Assembly (NCBI RefSeq): GCF_000003605.2
Contig: NW_003155237.1
Coordinates: 108,787 to 172,786, forward strand
Source of the DNA: Saccoglossus kowalevskii
Lineage: Eukaryota > Hemichordata > Enteropneusta > Harrimaniidae
Reading direction: 5' to 3'
DNA length: 64,000 nucleotides
Shown: in pieces, positions 39,601 through 54,600 of the stretch
How positions within the stretch are numbered: the stretch's first letter is position 1
Layout: each line of letters starts with the position of its first letter
Notes under the pieces: generated by a model
Told to the model about the DNA's origin: nothing
Database searches by the model: none
The model's input: only the letters and a program-made list of their open reading frames with translations
Made by a program: the position numbers and the translations under genes

Positions 39601-42600
39601 TCCATAATTAGCACTTTTAACTTTGATACACATTGATCATGGTCATATTGTTATTTACAAACACTATTTGTGGTATAAAACATATAATTAAATTCTGAAA
39701 ATTGTATAACTGATCTGTTTTTTGATATTTATTTGGGATTTATTTTCAATGACAGTTTCATACCGGTAGTTATGACGACAGCTACAATGTAGACTGACAG
39801 TTGTTTTAAAAATAACTTTTTTTTTGACATGTGATTATAATATTCATGTAGGGGTACTTGTGCTGGGTATTTTACATCTTACGGCTGGCTATAGACACAT
39901 GTTTTGACATTCTAGATTGCAAGCATTCACCAAATCATCATTTAGAAATATATGTAAATATTATTTTTCTGTCAGGGATGATGATATATAGAATATGTTA
40001 TTTCATAAAATGTATTTCAGTGTGTACAACTTAAATTAATCTCACTCTTTTATGGGTCTACATTGTTACAAGGCTGTAGCTACCATTCATATGTATGCCA
40101 AATAACCACTAAATAAAAAAATAATGAAAGAATTAATTATGGTATGAAGCGGATATTTCGCAGTGAATTCTACTTCTCATTTTTATATTTGAATCAAAGC
40201 ATATTAAGGTGTGACCATATTTCTATTAAGATGTGTGATGCCATGTGAATTACAGTCTAAGCCCTTGTAATTGTTTTTTTTTATATAGTGCTGTTATACT
40301 ATAAAATGAAAAACCAACAGACCTAATGGTATTTCCTTCATGAGTCAATGTTTTTTTAGCTTAATTAGCTTACAGTTCAAAATACTTCAAAATAACTCAC
40401 CTGATGCATAGTGTTTTCTTTCTTAGCAGCAAACCTCTCTCTAAACTTTATTTGTATGCAGTTTGCTCATTGTACAAGGTGTACCATAAAATTTCATTAA
40501 TATTTTACTTAAAGTTGCTTACTGCCAAGATTAATAAGCAGATTATGAAATGTGTTTTTCATAATTAGGCGTTCAATTAAAATAAAATACTTGCACAGTT
40601 TTCAACTCCATTTCCAGTCAATGTGCCTACTGTAAAGCTTGGTTTAGGATGATTTTTTAAGTTTAAATATGTAGTTGACTTAGTTCATAAAATTATTTTA
40701 TATTAAATATTCATTGTTCCCACAAAAAACTAAAGAGATACTAAACAACTTTTGGTTCATATTATAGTATTGGTTTATTACCTGATAACACTTGTTCATA
40801 AGGCTGGTTAATAAGAGTGATGTCTTAGGCAGTATTATCCGTTAACCAAACTAAAAAAAAAATCGCTTATATTGGTAAATCATTTGCTTCTATTGGTTAA
40901 TCAATTTGTGCAAATTCGACATGACGTTGGCCTATGCACATTTGCAGTTACGACCACCAATCGTTTTCAAAAAACGTTGAAATATTACCCTCCTCAGATT
41001 TGTCTTGGCATTATGTGAGTAATTTGTGTTAATTACAAAAATAACGAAAAGTATGCATGCAGTCAGTACAGTGATCATATTGACCATTGTGTAACTATGG
41101 CATTTGGTTCATCTAATCACTGGCAAACGTTATACGAGGAATTTCCATACTGCCTGAGTGGATCCTTTGCGGTATTCTTATTATTCTTATGTTTTCCAGC
41201 TTTAAGTGATAAATTAATGATAGATTATAGCCTAAAATAGCGAAAAAAACATTTTGCTCTGTATGAACATTTGCATTCAATGTGCTTCTTCATCTAATGT
41301 AAACAACGGAAAGTGTTTTAATGTGATGTCAATAATTTAGAACACGTGATTTTGGTGATAAGCTTTACCATATAAGGAAAAATTCAAATGTTGGAATGAG
41401 TGCGGATACATTTTGGTATACAAATGAATGTACTGCTAAGGGCTTCCTTGATTTTTTTTAATGTTTTTGTGCCAGGTGACAGTTTTAGACATCGAATGTC
41501 ATTGTTGTCTTTCCTGACTTTTTTGTATATGCAAATTGCATTTTCTAGTGAATTTTTGCCACAGAAGTCATATTCATGTTTGGGACTACATGACAGGGCT
41601 GTACAGCCATCTTCCTATCAAATATCAATTTATTGCGCTATCCTGGCGTCAACCAGGCCCGGTCGAACACAAGCACCTGCGGACCTTAACCAAGGCTCTC
41701 CAAAAGTTGCATTCATTAGTTAATGAATCACGGCCAGTGGAATTGGCCTTCCTATTGAGTCTGTGGCACACTCATTCAGGGTTGGGGGTCGACCATTTTT
41801 GGTGTTCAGCCTGAGGTAGGATTTGAATTTGGGTTTACCGATCATGAGTCTGATGCAACAACCACTACGCTACCAGTGACCGGTTTTCTTGATTTGATAA
41901 TTTTATGGTGTTCCCTCACAAAAATAAAGCAGTTCACAGTACTTAATCGTGAGCTTAGATACACACTGTATAATAAAGATCCCTGTATGACTTTGCAACT
42001 ACGTGTTTGAGCCACATTAGTCTGAAAAAGTAATGTAAAAGCAGTAATTAAACTATGTATTGTTGTTTTGTTTGGACTATATTTTCTCAATAGTTTTGGA
42101 AGTGAGTTGACTTGGATGTCACATCTTAATTTTATTGCACTACAATGAGTCTTTTGTGATTTTATTCTGACTTTTGACTTGACAATAATTGGCTGATATC
42201 ATTCAGGTGTGCATTGTTACCTTTGGTCAGTAAGTCTACACAATAACATGTATTTAATCACAGCTGTTGATCTCATGTAATCATTTAAAACTGCATGTAC
42301 CGCTTTGTGATTATTAATTCATCCATCACTGTGTTGCATTTTGCCAAATTGCCTCATACTATTTTGCCTTGGTTACAGTTACACAGTTCCCATAGTTTTC
42401 TCAACTTCTATGTCAATAACAAGCACCATGGGAAGTTTGAGTTAAGTGTAAACGAGTCCACCTTTGAACAGAATCCCTCCTTTCTCCTTGTCTAATTCTC
42501 TCCAGTTTTTTCCCCCCAATTAATGAGCAGGGCTATATTCTATACTTGAAACAATATAACTTAAGTTATGTTTACTGGTATATGATAAATAAAGAATATG

Positions 42601-45600
42601 GAAAATTATATCCAGTTTTTTATACAAAAATCTATATGGGGCTTTTTTGAGTTGTACCATATTTGCTCTTTTAGAAGTGCATCTCCAGTGGAAGTGCAAA
42701 TAAACCAAAAATCGCATTAGCTGCCTGAATCATTAAAATATTACTTATTTGGACCATGAAAAAAATCTAAAATTTAATTCACATACTATGTGCATATGCT
42801 ACTAATAGAGACAATATGGTAGAGAAACTGTGGATTAAATATTTAAGTTTGCTACTGAAATTTGGAATCTAATATTATCCATCATGTTTAACACACTGTC
42901 AGTGTACATAAGATCCACATAGTTTGTAAGTCAGTATCCGACATGTGTTCGTGGTTTAATTTAATGTTGTGGCAACTAAACTTTTTAAACTGATAACTAG
43001 ACAGAAGTTAATAATAATATTTAACTGGATGTTGTTATTTATATCTGAGTGATAACTTGTGCTCTGTTCAAGTGTTGATCTGTGTCGGTATACAAGACAT
43101 ACCTTTTCTTATATAGCTGCATGATCCCGTCGTTGGACATTGCACACAATGGTTCTCAGTATGCATTGTTTTTTGTTCTTTTCTTGAATGAGAATGCCCT
43201 ACACAATTCATCCATGCGAGTTGTAGAATATAGCATATTTGGCCGTTCAGTTTACACCGTTGTGGGTCTGTTAAGATTTCATTCCAGTGGGTGTTCCTGA
43301 TTCGTGTGTATTTATAGTCAAGTATTTGCATGACCGCTCTGAATCTCTAATCATTCATACACAACACTAACGTTTTCATTATGCGAGGACATGAGATGGA
43401 CAGCCCCCTGGAAAGCAGTCATGTCTGAATGGAAGACGATATGCAATGATATGATATGATACAGGGCATGGTACATCTTTAAACCAGGATCTTTAATTAC
43501 AGTCTGTTGCTAAAATAGGACTCAAAAAATGTGATGGGCTGGAGTTCATTGCACAAGTACTTGAACTTACATTTGGAAAACTATGATTTGTTCATCTGCT
43601 GTACAAGTTTATTTATGTGTATATATTGGATATTTTTTTAAAAACTATGGCATTTGGTTCATCTAATCACTGGCAAACGTTATACGAGGAATTTCCAGAA
43701 GGTTGGAATCTCAGAAGTAAGGATAAGTTTTTAATGGACATTTTATCTTGCCGTTCTAGGCTTTTAATTGCATGTACTACTTGGCGGTGTCTGGTGTTCC
43801 CCATTTCCCTATTTGTATTGGGTAGTGGCAATTTTATATTAATATCATGTTCCAGGATGCTTAAAATGACATGTTGTTTTCTTGGCTATTTTTTTTTTAT
43901 TTTGTATACTTTTCTATGTTGATTTAGAAAATATTGTATACCTTTGTCACTATGCATGCTATCATAACAATGGACTTGTTAGTTAAAGGTCAGAGGTTAA
44001 ATACATGAACGTCAAATGCCTGTGATTATAAGGAAAACAGTTCAAAGTGTAAGAAGTAGGGCAGAAAATAATTGGCACCTCATTCAATTAGTAATTTCTT
44101 TAAAATGATTATTTTGCATCCACAAATTTAAATAGAAATCATCCACCCCATCTTTGTTTTGTTCCAAGATGTGATGTGTGATTGTAGTACACATGTACAT
44201 GTGTTTATGTTATGCTATGTCATGCAATTCTGTGGCACTATAGTGTAGATTTTCAGTCTCTATCATCTTACCCTCTAAGCAGTGGTTAACTGTTATTTCA
44301 CCTATGTTTATATTAGAGTTAAAATAGACAGCTATATTTTTTCAAATAATTAAGTCAACTAGCTGCGTCACTGTTGATGAGTTTCGAACTTGTGTGTAAA
44401 TACATTACGGAGAACTTTGAAAAAAATGTACTCACTGTCACAAATCTAGCCATGAAATCAACTCCTGTTTCTACAAAATATTTTGGCTCAACTACTTTAC
44501 TACTCTGTTTTACTGTTTTCCTATCTGAACAGCTGACAGTCATAAGAGATTTGCACAAATGACAGTACCAGTATTATGTTATTATGAGGCATACTATTAC
44601 TAAACTTTTCAGTCAACACCTGCTTTTCTAATAGACTTTTCTAACTGAAAAAAAATATTTTTTTAATTCAGAGCTTAAGTAATTTAGATTTCATTCATTC
44701 ATTCATTCATTCATTCATTCATTCATTCATTCATTCATTCATTCATTCATTCATTCATTCATTCCTCTAATTGATGTGACCCAGCACTTGGCACAACGTG
44801 AATTATTGCCAGTGTTTCCTTTACTTGTAATAAAGTATATGTCAATTAAGACAAAACTTTGGTAGCAGCCATAGAATGATGTACATGTAAGTCACATGTA
44901 TCATTTAGGACAATAATGGAAACATGATACCGTCAAATTGTTCAAATACACTTGTATGTTTGTAGCTTAGGATATTAATATTGAACCATAATTGAAGTTA
45001 AGGAATTTTTGAAAATCCTTCAACTCTTTCTACTGCCTTAAAAACATGTGTAAATAACATCATGCAACGTGAAAAAGTAACCTATTTTTAACTCAGTTTA
45101 AAATACTTCTGTAAATGAAACTAATGTGATTATTGTTGTAATGATGCAGTATCTTTAAAGAGTGTTTGTTTGCTTGGTTCCATTGAAATCCCATTATCGA
45201 CAACATTATTATTTGAAAAAAATAGCACAGCAGATTTTTCTTGAAAAAACTGTGTTTCATTAGTACATACACATGTGTATCTTGCAGATAATTATGTTAA
45301 TTTCTTCTATGAAGGCATTCATGTCCAGTGCTCCTGATGTATTTATTTTGTTATGCCCAAAATAAAATACATCCCTTTCCTCAGCTCTGGCTAAAGGGTC
45401 ACATTTTTCGCTGGCTGAACACTCCAAATAACTACTGACTGAAAATAATCCTAATTTTATTCATTTCCAATGAGTTTCATATATTGTTTGTGTTCCACGT
45501 ACATATGTGTCATTACAAGGTATCAATGTACTAGCCTGGGCTGCATCTTTTCTTGGTTCACCTTCGCTGACCTGCTTACAGTAGCATGGTGTACTTAATT

Positions 45601-48600
45601 TTACCATACAGGGTGGTTATTTGGGAAAAAATGGTGCAAATATCCAACAAGTTTGTACCTTGAGTTGATATCTTCTTGTGAATGACTTCCATCATCAACA
45701 AAAACCAAGTATTCTAGGATGAACAATTGAACAGGTACTGGAGTAATATCAATTTCTTACCACCTTTTTTCTTTTGTGTTTCCCTCCTTTAGATGAACAA
45801 GAAAGAGTTCAAAAGAAGACCTTTACAAATTGGATGAACTCGGTGCTTGCCAAGGTGAGTGCAGTGTTATTTAAGCTTCAATGAAGTCTCCATGTAGGAG
45901 TTACTCAACTGAAGTTTTCTGTCAAAAGATTTACAGTTTTGGCACATTTTTTAATTTAATTGAACTGAAAATACAGGTCTATATCTTGCTTCCATAATGA
46001 TGGAAAAACTGCTTGTCATTTCCCACACCGGAATTTAAATTTTGCAATTTATAATTGTTTTAATATTGTGAGAGACAAATGTTTCTTGAATTTTGTGTGT
46101 CGCACTTAACGTAAGGTAGAAGCCCACTCATAAATTAAAATGCCCAGAATTTATTCATTTTGCAATAAACTGTACTCCAAGGCAATATAAGGATATTGAC
46201 CTAAAAAAAGTTGGGGATCACCAGCCTTTTTCACTTTTTTTCGAGAAATTGATAGATGTATTTTAGTGGAAAGTCGCCATTTGAATACCGCTATAACACT
46301 TACCACAGGTTCCTATGGCAGAGATATTATGCAATATCTCAAAATCTAGCCTGGTGACATAAGCTGAAAAAATCATATATTGTTAATGATGGGGTACTTT
46401 TTGTTCTAAGTTGTTTGAAAATTCTGGGTTTTAAAAAGTGCAATTTATGACCAATTTTGTCAAAAATAATGACTAGGCTTCTACCTTAATAATGTTTTGA
46501 GAAAAACATTTGTCTTTATTTCACCATGATTATGGAATTAATACACAGAAAAAGTAAAGTACAACAAAATATATTGAAAAAAAATCTACGATAATCTTAA
46601 AATTATTAAGATATTTGATCTAATTTGCATAACAAATGATCCATTGGTTGGTTGTGTACACATAACCTCAGACAACTAATAATAATTTTTAGTTTTCCGA
46701 GACATAACTACGGTAAATAAGGTGGCTCAAAAAGCTGGTGGATGGTTCACTGACATTGAAACCACTTGTGCAGAACACTGTATGATCCAAATTTTAAATA
46801 ATATACCAGTATTTTTATACTTATTTTCATATCACTTCCTTGTCTAGTCTGCACTTGTATCCAGTTGTGGCCATGTACTGCACTAAATCTTGGCTCCAAC
46901 TTGCATGCATCATGGCCTTACAATGTGCAATGTGTCTTCCATCATCTTCCTGTCAACACTATTGACCCCCCCCCCCCCCCCCCCGGTACTATGGTTGATA
47001 AAACATAACATTCATGTCTAATATTAAAACCAATTAGATGCTATTTTTATGACTTCTAATGTAGTAATGTAAGGTCAAATGACACAGGAGAACTGACAGA
47101 GAAATTATGTTTGAATAATAATAATAATTGTTTACGACCAGACTATGTTGTTTATTGCTATTTCCTGTTGTTATTATATCTAATAATACTCACATCATTC
47201 AGTCACTACTACATTTAAGGGTTTCAAGCTATATCCTGAAAATTATATTTTATAAAATACTTTAATAAATGAAGCATAGTTATTCTCCCATGGTGCACCT
47301 CAACTACATGAACAATATCTTCACTTCAATACACAACTATTATCATAATGGCTGTTATTAGAAGTATCATCACCCCTTTGAAATTGGTAATGCAGCTCAA
47401 TTTACCGTAAATTTGTCCAGACAAATCAGGATGGTTTATTAAATTATATACAAGTACATTACATTAACTACTGTATTTTCTCTATTAGTAATATGTGCTT
47501 TCATTTGGTTCAAGTGTTTGTAGTAAGTCATATCACCCATTTTAAAATGTACAATATATGCAAATTTTAGTATATCTAAGCTGTTACTTGAGTTGTGCCT
47601 CTGATGGAACAAATACAGCAGTTGTATAGATTTATATATTAATTTGTGGAGAGGCAGAATTACAATGTATGTATATTATAGTGTTTTAGGAATGGCAAAT
47701 ATTTGTATTGTACATTTGGATTATCTCTCATTTCATTTTTTCATATTCTCAGCTCCCATGAGTAATCTATAATGCCATTCCATGTCTGTGTTGTCAGTAT
47801 TTGTATTTCAATGAATATCTGCCTGAAGGATTGTCTCAAGTTTTCACACTAGCACACAATACTGTGTAACTGTGTGCCCACTCACTCAAAATTTTGAGAT
47901 ATATTTAAGAATGACTGCGATTTTTATATTTCAAAACTACATACCGATAATGAACTCACACAGAGACTTGCTTGTCAGGCAGGGCCAGGCAATGAAAAAA
48001 ACAAAAATTAATATTATTGATTGTCCTGAAGATTAACAAAAATCTCATCCACTCTATAAAAAGCTTTACTTCTTATACTAAGTATTTCTTATCTTCTAAT
48101 AACCACCACATTGACCAGTGCCTGGTTGTCACATGTTTACACTTTCACCATATACCACCCATCATCTTACAAAGTAATTAAAAAAAACAGTTATATATAT
48201 CTGCTCTGGGTATCACCTTACAATGAGGTCATGTGAGGTCAAACAAAATACATGTATACAATGTACCTGTAAATGTAATGTGGTAAGCTACTGAGTCAAT
48301 AGAATTTAATGATGTCTCAAATGTCAGTCAAGTGCATCTAGTACTGTGCAAAAAACAGTTTAGTGAGGCTTCATTGATTTCTTGCAGTTTGTTTTAGTAC
48401 TTTGCTGTGCATACATTTAAAAAAAAAATATTATACTGTAGAATACTTTATTTTCGCTTGGAATTTATTTTCGCTATTTTCGCTGAAGGAATGATTCCGT
48501 GAAAATAAAATCCAGCGAATATACATTTTTCCCTATATTTTACGTTAATCTCATCCAAAATCAGTGAAAATAAATTCCAAGCAAAACGCCCAAGAAGCCT

Positions 48601-51600
48601 TTTCAGCAAAAATTAATTCCAGCGAAAATAAAGAATTCCACAATATAACATAAAATAATATAATAAAATAGAATACTTAAATTACATTAACTTTCTTTTT
48701 TGAATATAGAGGAAATAAACATTTTGTCTTCTATAATATTATCCAATATGGCAATGCATGTCTTCATTACTGTACCTCAAAAAAAGCAGTAGCATAAAAA
48801 GTACTGTAACAAAGGTTATGATCTCGCGTAAAGCGAGTTATTTGGTATAAATACATAATTACATTAGTTTATTTTATTTTATCGAATGCAAATATAATAC
48901 TATATGGCTCGTTGTTTAGTCGGTACCACTACCTAGGCAGCACTTGGCAAAGCCCAGCACAAGGATATGGCTTACCACAAACATGGCCGGTTTCAATTCC
49001 CCCTCCCCCTCTCCCTAGGACGTCATAAGCAACGTCCCTCACGTTTGTAGTCCGTCACACCCGGCACTGCCCCTAGCAAATTATTCCTAGCAAAAATATT
49101 GTTGAGGATGAAAATATCAGATTTTGTTGTAATGTCAAACCAGTAGATCATATACTCTCAGTGATCACATCAAGTGTTCAATCAAAAGTTGTAACATATG
49201 AGCATTAAATTTATAAGCAACTTGATTTTTTTCGTGAGAGGTCATGCCATTTTATTGCACAAATAAGGTGATATAAGATCTGTTTAAAAAGACGTCACTG
49301 TGATGTGGTTAATTATTTATGCATCATCCACTTTAGACAAATTCAAAGACGATGGTGATGATACTAGTATATTGATATTAACAATTGCTATAATTTAATT
49401 CAATGAACTATTTTCATCCATAACACTTCTATTAATATACTCACAACTTCTTCTACTATTTCAATTACTGTTCCATTCACTACATGTGCATATATTAACT
49501 ATCATTCTTCTCCAGAGCAAGCAAAGCAAGGCTGTATGAAACCAATATTAGGTTGATAAAGTGTCAACTTACCTTTTCAATGTTGATTGCAGACATTTTC
49601 TGTATGCATAAATTCAAGCAACAAGTTGAGTTTGTATACATTTCCAAAATGTACATTTATTGTACAACTCTGTAACTTTGACTGCATACTGCAAGTATTG
49701 CACTGATGTATATTTGTTGTCAAACTCACATCATATGAGCACAGTATAAAACAAACATCCCAATATTGAAGTGTGCTGTGTATGGTTTAATTAATTTTTT
49801 GTATGTGTGCACCCATACTGAGTGTTGACATTATATATTTTTTTTTACAGCACACACCACCACAACATGTTGATGACATATTTGTTGATATCCGAGATGG
49901 AACAAAATTACTAGCATTACTGGAATCCCTCTCAGGTGAATCCCTGGTGAGTTGACAATTTCATTTCAACTTGTGACAGTAATTTACACCCACCAACATC
50001 AACACACAGTCCGTGTCTGTGTAATTTATGATATTTATTTGTTTATGTACCGGTACATTGTGCATACTAGTAAACTTTAAAATGAAATAGCAAACCAGCA
50101 AAGGTAAAATTCTGTAAAGTGCTTAAACCTTTTCATCGCCAGGCTTCCTTGTTCACATTTTTCTGCCCTTTTTTTTTTCGTATTCTTCAATATTTCTAGA
50201 CAAGTCCCCTAATTTTGGGGCCAACAGACAAAATTTGAGTCAATTTTCAGTTTTTACTCAAAAAATTTAAGCTATTTTTGTCCCAATCTTCTGAATGAAA
50301 GTCCAGACTATAAACAGGACTATTTGGTGGTGAAGAGGTTATATAATGAAATGCAAAAATATTTTCTGGAGTAGCAACATTTATTATGACTAATCCATAA
50401 ATTAAAATTTTCTGGTGTTAAAAGTCTGCGTTTTTCGTCCACATTGTGTAATATTTATTTTTTGCATCATGTACAGTCTAGATATGTCTGATTTCTATTT
50501 ATATCTAAATAATAAATGTCCAATTGCTTCATATTTCAAATTTGGAAATGACAATGCAGAAGATCATATTTGGAATTCCATATTTGCTCTGTTAGTAGCA
50601 CATGCATTTAAAGCGAGGGAGTCGTCACCTGCGCATGCGTCAGATGGCCATCGCGTGCCATTGTTCACGAACAAGCATCTACCCATGAGCCTTTGTGGTT
50701 TTAGCGTGTGTTGTTATCATCGCTTGGGACTCAATTCCTGCGCGTGCACAGGTGACCACCCTCTCACTTTAAGTAAATTTCAGAGGTATTTTTACAGTCA
50801 ACTTTCATATTTTAATCATCCCGTACATAATAAATGTTAATTTTTGGTTTATATGTGCTTCTATTGGAAATAATTGTTACTATAGAAACAAAATGCATGC
50901 TTGGAAAATGGAGTCAACTCCATTGTACATTGTATATACTGTAGAATACTTTATTTTAGCTGGAATTAATTTTCGCTGAAAACACTTTTCAAGCGTTTTG
51001 TATGGAATTTATTTTCACTGATTTTTGACGAGTTGAATGAAAAATATAAGAAACAATGTATATTTGCTGGATTTTATTTTCACTGAATCATCCCTCCAGC
51101 AAAAATTTATTCCAAGCAAAAATTAAGTATTCTACAGTATGTCTGAAAGTTATAGCTCAGTACCATCATGTTTCAGTCACAGATACGTTTGTCTACACCT
51201 CCTAAAGTTCTTACACAAAGACATTGTGGTGGAGTAGACCATGTCGTTTAATTACTTGGTATCATAAAACCTTCTTTTTGGGAAAGGTTGATATGATATC
51301 ATACATGTAGTGATAAAAATAAAACCATTTTTAATTAGCAAGGAACCTGGTGATTCTGCTGGTAGGCTGTGTGATGCCATGCACGAATTGTCAATATAAT
51401 GTAGGACGAAATGTATCAGTGTCTAGATCTAGGTTAGAACATTTATTGCATTAAATATGTGAAATTTGACAAAACCAACAATATAGTGTGACTCTTCTTC
51501 ATCACATATTTATTTATTTACATATGTACATTGTATTTCCTCTTTCTGCAGTTCAACATGTCAACAAACACACAAAATACATATAAAGTTGTACTTTATT

Positions 51601-54600
51601 TTTATTTGTTAGAAATATGAAAAAGGAAAGAACTTACGGCGGTTACATTTTCTCAGTAATATCCGAACTGCATTGGCATTCTTGGAAGGCAAGAAGGTGA
51701 GTAAATTTGTTCAGGTTTATTCATCCTTTTTTGGCAAGGTCTGTAAAATCTGGGGCTACTATTTTGTGTTCCATGTGTCTATCCAGAGCCATTTCTCAGA
51801 CATGCATAGACCAATATTTTTCAATCTTGCCAAAGAGACATTATACATGAAGTCGTACATATGCATGACAATTTTGTTTCTGATTCAATCAAATATGGCA
51901 GACTAGTGACCATTTTGACATAAAATTGGCCTAAATTCTAATATTTGAATGACTGGCCTAATTTCAATTAAAATTGGTGTGATTATAAGAAGATGATCTG
52001 ATTGCCTGTCTCAGCCTTTTATTTTTAAGCTTTATCCCAGTGCATTCATATAATTTCTGAATGTCAAATGCACTTCAAATATTAACAGGAAATATGCCAT
52101 TCACAAAGACTTGTTAATTGTTATCCCAGTAATTGTGATAAATAACAACTTTGACTATAAAAAGGAATTATTAAAATTAGCTTTGGATGCATTCCCTCAT
52201 CATAAGGTATGGATTTCGTAAGGGTTTTGCTGACAGAATTTATGACAATATCAATTTGTTATTTTCAGATCAAAATGGTGAACATCAATGCATCTGATAT
52301 TGTTGATGGAAAGCCCTCTATAGTTCTAGGACTTGTCTGGACTATCATTCTGTACTATCAGGTAAGTTGTAAAGGGGAACCCTCTTGGATTGCACAAATA
52401 TCGTATTTTGAGATATTAGTATACCGGTATATGTGCAACTTCAGATTTTAAATTCAATTTTTAATTGTATTATTATATCAATTTTGGTTTTAGTTTCTAT
52501 TTAGCCATTATTCTAAATTACATGCCTTTTTTTTAGTCAGTTTGACAATAATTCAGTAATTTAGAACAGAAGCAAATCTTTGTGAATCCATGCATGTTGG
52601 ACTATTATTCAAGTATGTAAGCAAAAAAGATAGAAACAAACTCAAATTAGAAGCTGAAACTTTCACCAGCAAACCAATGTGCTGAAAACCATTGACATTT
52701 GAACATAAAATGATATTTTCCAAAATTCAGGCAAATTATTATAATAATTATGTCACATATTGATATTGTCTCAAGCCCAAAGTATGGCTCAGAATGCATC
52801 GTATGTCACTTGACTTTTAGGCAGAGTACACAGATTGTGAAAGGAGAAATACATGTTGCTGTTCTCTCTTTTGCTAAGAAATTAGTGACATTTATGCAGC
52901 TAATAAAATAAGGAGGTGAAGAGGGGGGGGGGGTCATGCATTTGTATTCATGGAAATTACATGTCAAGTGTATCAATTTATCAATTACGTCATAGATTGA
53001 GGAACAGACCAACATATTAGCCAAACAGATCTTGACTGGACAACCCACGGAAACTGATGGTCAACCGCCGACCAAAAAGAAAGCTGGACTACAAGCTGCC
53101 AAAACAGGCGCCAAGAAAGCACTGTTGAAATGGGCACAGAGAGCTGCAGCCAAGTAAGTATTCCTACTAAACTATTATGCATTATACTTAAACATGGTAT
53201 TCATAGAGACATGATAAATGCAATAATTTGTGAATATGGTATAAATGTATACCGGTATTATCCAATCATTGGTCAATAAAACAATTTACTATAAAATAAA
53301 TTACCACCAGTTTCGATTGCAGAAATTTGTCAGTTTTTTTTTATGCGGTACAATGTAGATACATTCTGGATCAAAATAAAAGCTTTTGGAGATAGTTGAC
53401 AAATTTCTGCTTCAATTCAGTGGGGCTGTGTATGTCAGATAGTGGAAATAATGTTGCATGTTTTAGACTCATGTCTTTTACCTTTTAGCACAGTATATAG
53501 TCATTCATCATAATATCACCAATGTTATTTATATACAATATTATAATATACCATCATTCATATTTGGGCATTGTGTGACATCTTTGTTTTATGTTATATT
53601 AACAGGTTTATTTCGTTGGCCCCTGAATCTGAATTTGTACTATTTAATAAACATAATATGCAATTTCAGATCACTACTCAAACATGTATTGATGGTATGT
53701 TATAATGTTATTAGTATGTTACTAGTAGTATGGTATGTTATTTTGGTTGTGCTGTATAAAATTCAGAAATGAGTCCTAGGTGTGGAATAGTGTGCATGTA
53801 CACCTTGCCCACAACCTTCCATGACAATTGATTCATTAAAAATATATGTCTCAGTATCAGAGTAATATGTCATATTATATAACATTAATGTACTGTAAAA
53901 TACTTTATTTTCGCTTGGAATTAATTTTCGCTATTTTCGCTGAAGGAATGATTCAGTGAAAATAAAATCCAGCGAATATACATTTTTTCCTACCTTTCAC
54001 ATTATAAAACTCATCAAAAATCAGTGAAAAAAAACTCCATACAAAACGCCTAAAAAGCCTTTTCAGCGAAAATTAATTCCAACAAAAATAAAGTATTCCA
54101 CAGTATTTATGTACTTTTGACTGTCAAGATTGTGTGACACTATATCTTTCATCATAAATCACCTATTGCATTTGCTTTCTTAGAAGCGTATGTGGTAATA
54201 TATGTAAATGTCTGATTAGACTTAAATAGGTTAGCAAGTCAGCTGAAATCAGATTTGTTGTTTACATACATGAATGTCCTTCTAATAAAGCAATTGCTGT
54301 AGTTACATTTCATTTTGAATTACAACATATTGTATTCAGTATAACATTTTATTTATGAATTCAATATTGTGTGTAATTACATACTATATCATATATCTTA
54401 TTCAATCATAGGCCCTATTTATGCTCTCTTTTAGAGGGTCTATGATTCAATACAGTATTTGTGGGACTTTATAAGACCGTGCTGTATAGAAATCATGCAT
54501 GGAATTAGTCTTATTGTATGTCTGATTATGATTATTGTATGTAAAAACTGTCATTCTTGTGACTAGAAACAAATTTGGAATACCAACCTCTCTCTCTGTC

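Larger units (their letters stand above)
38820..43642 (+). other. Nesprin intron 1, distal part
   Basis: Non-coding DNA holding the MITE at 39379-39573, the donorless duplicate of the E1d exon start at 41093-41147, a tRNA-derived SINE at 41455-41886 and a TTTGCTCT-type fragment near 42660. The remaining sequence shows nothing I can support. Confidence 0.55.
45855..49850 (+). other. Nesprin intron 2
   Basis: Non-coding. Contains a run of 19 C at 46966-46984, a family A MITE at 48434-48645 and a possible tRNA-related SINE at 48904-49080. Nothing else supported. Confidence 0.6.

Noticed and set aside
41400-41814. Overlapping 107- and 92-codon frames
   Set aside because: Both run across the tRNA-derived SINE and are explained by it.
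50415-50840. 141-codon plus-strand frame
   Set aside because: It spans an inverted-repeat element with no protein-like pattern or splice context; best explained by the repeat.
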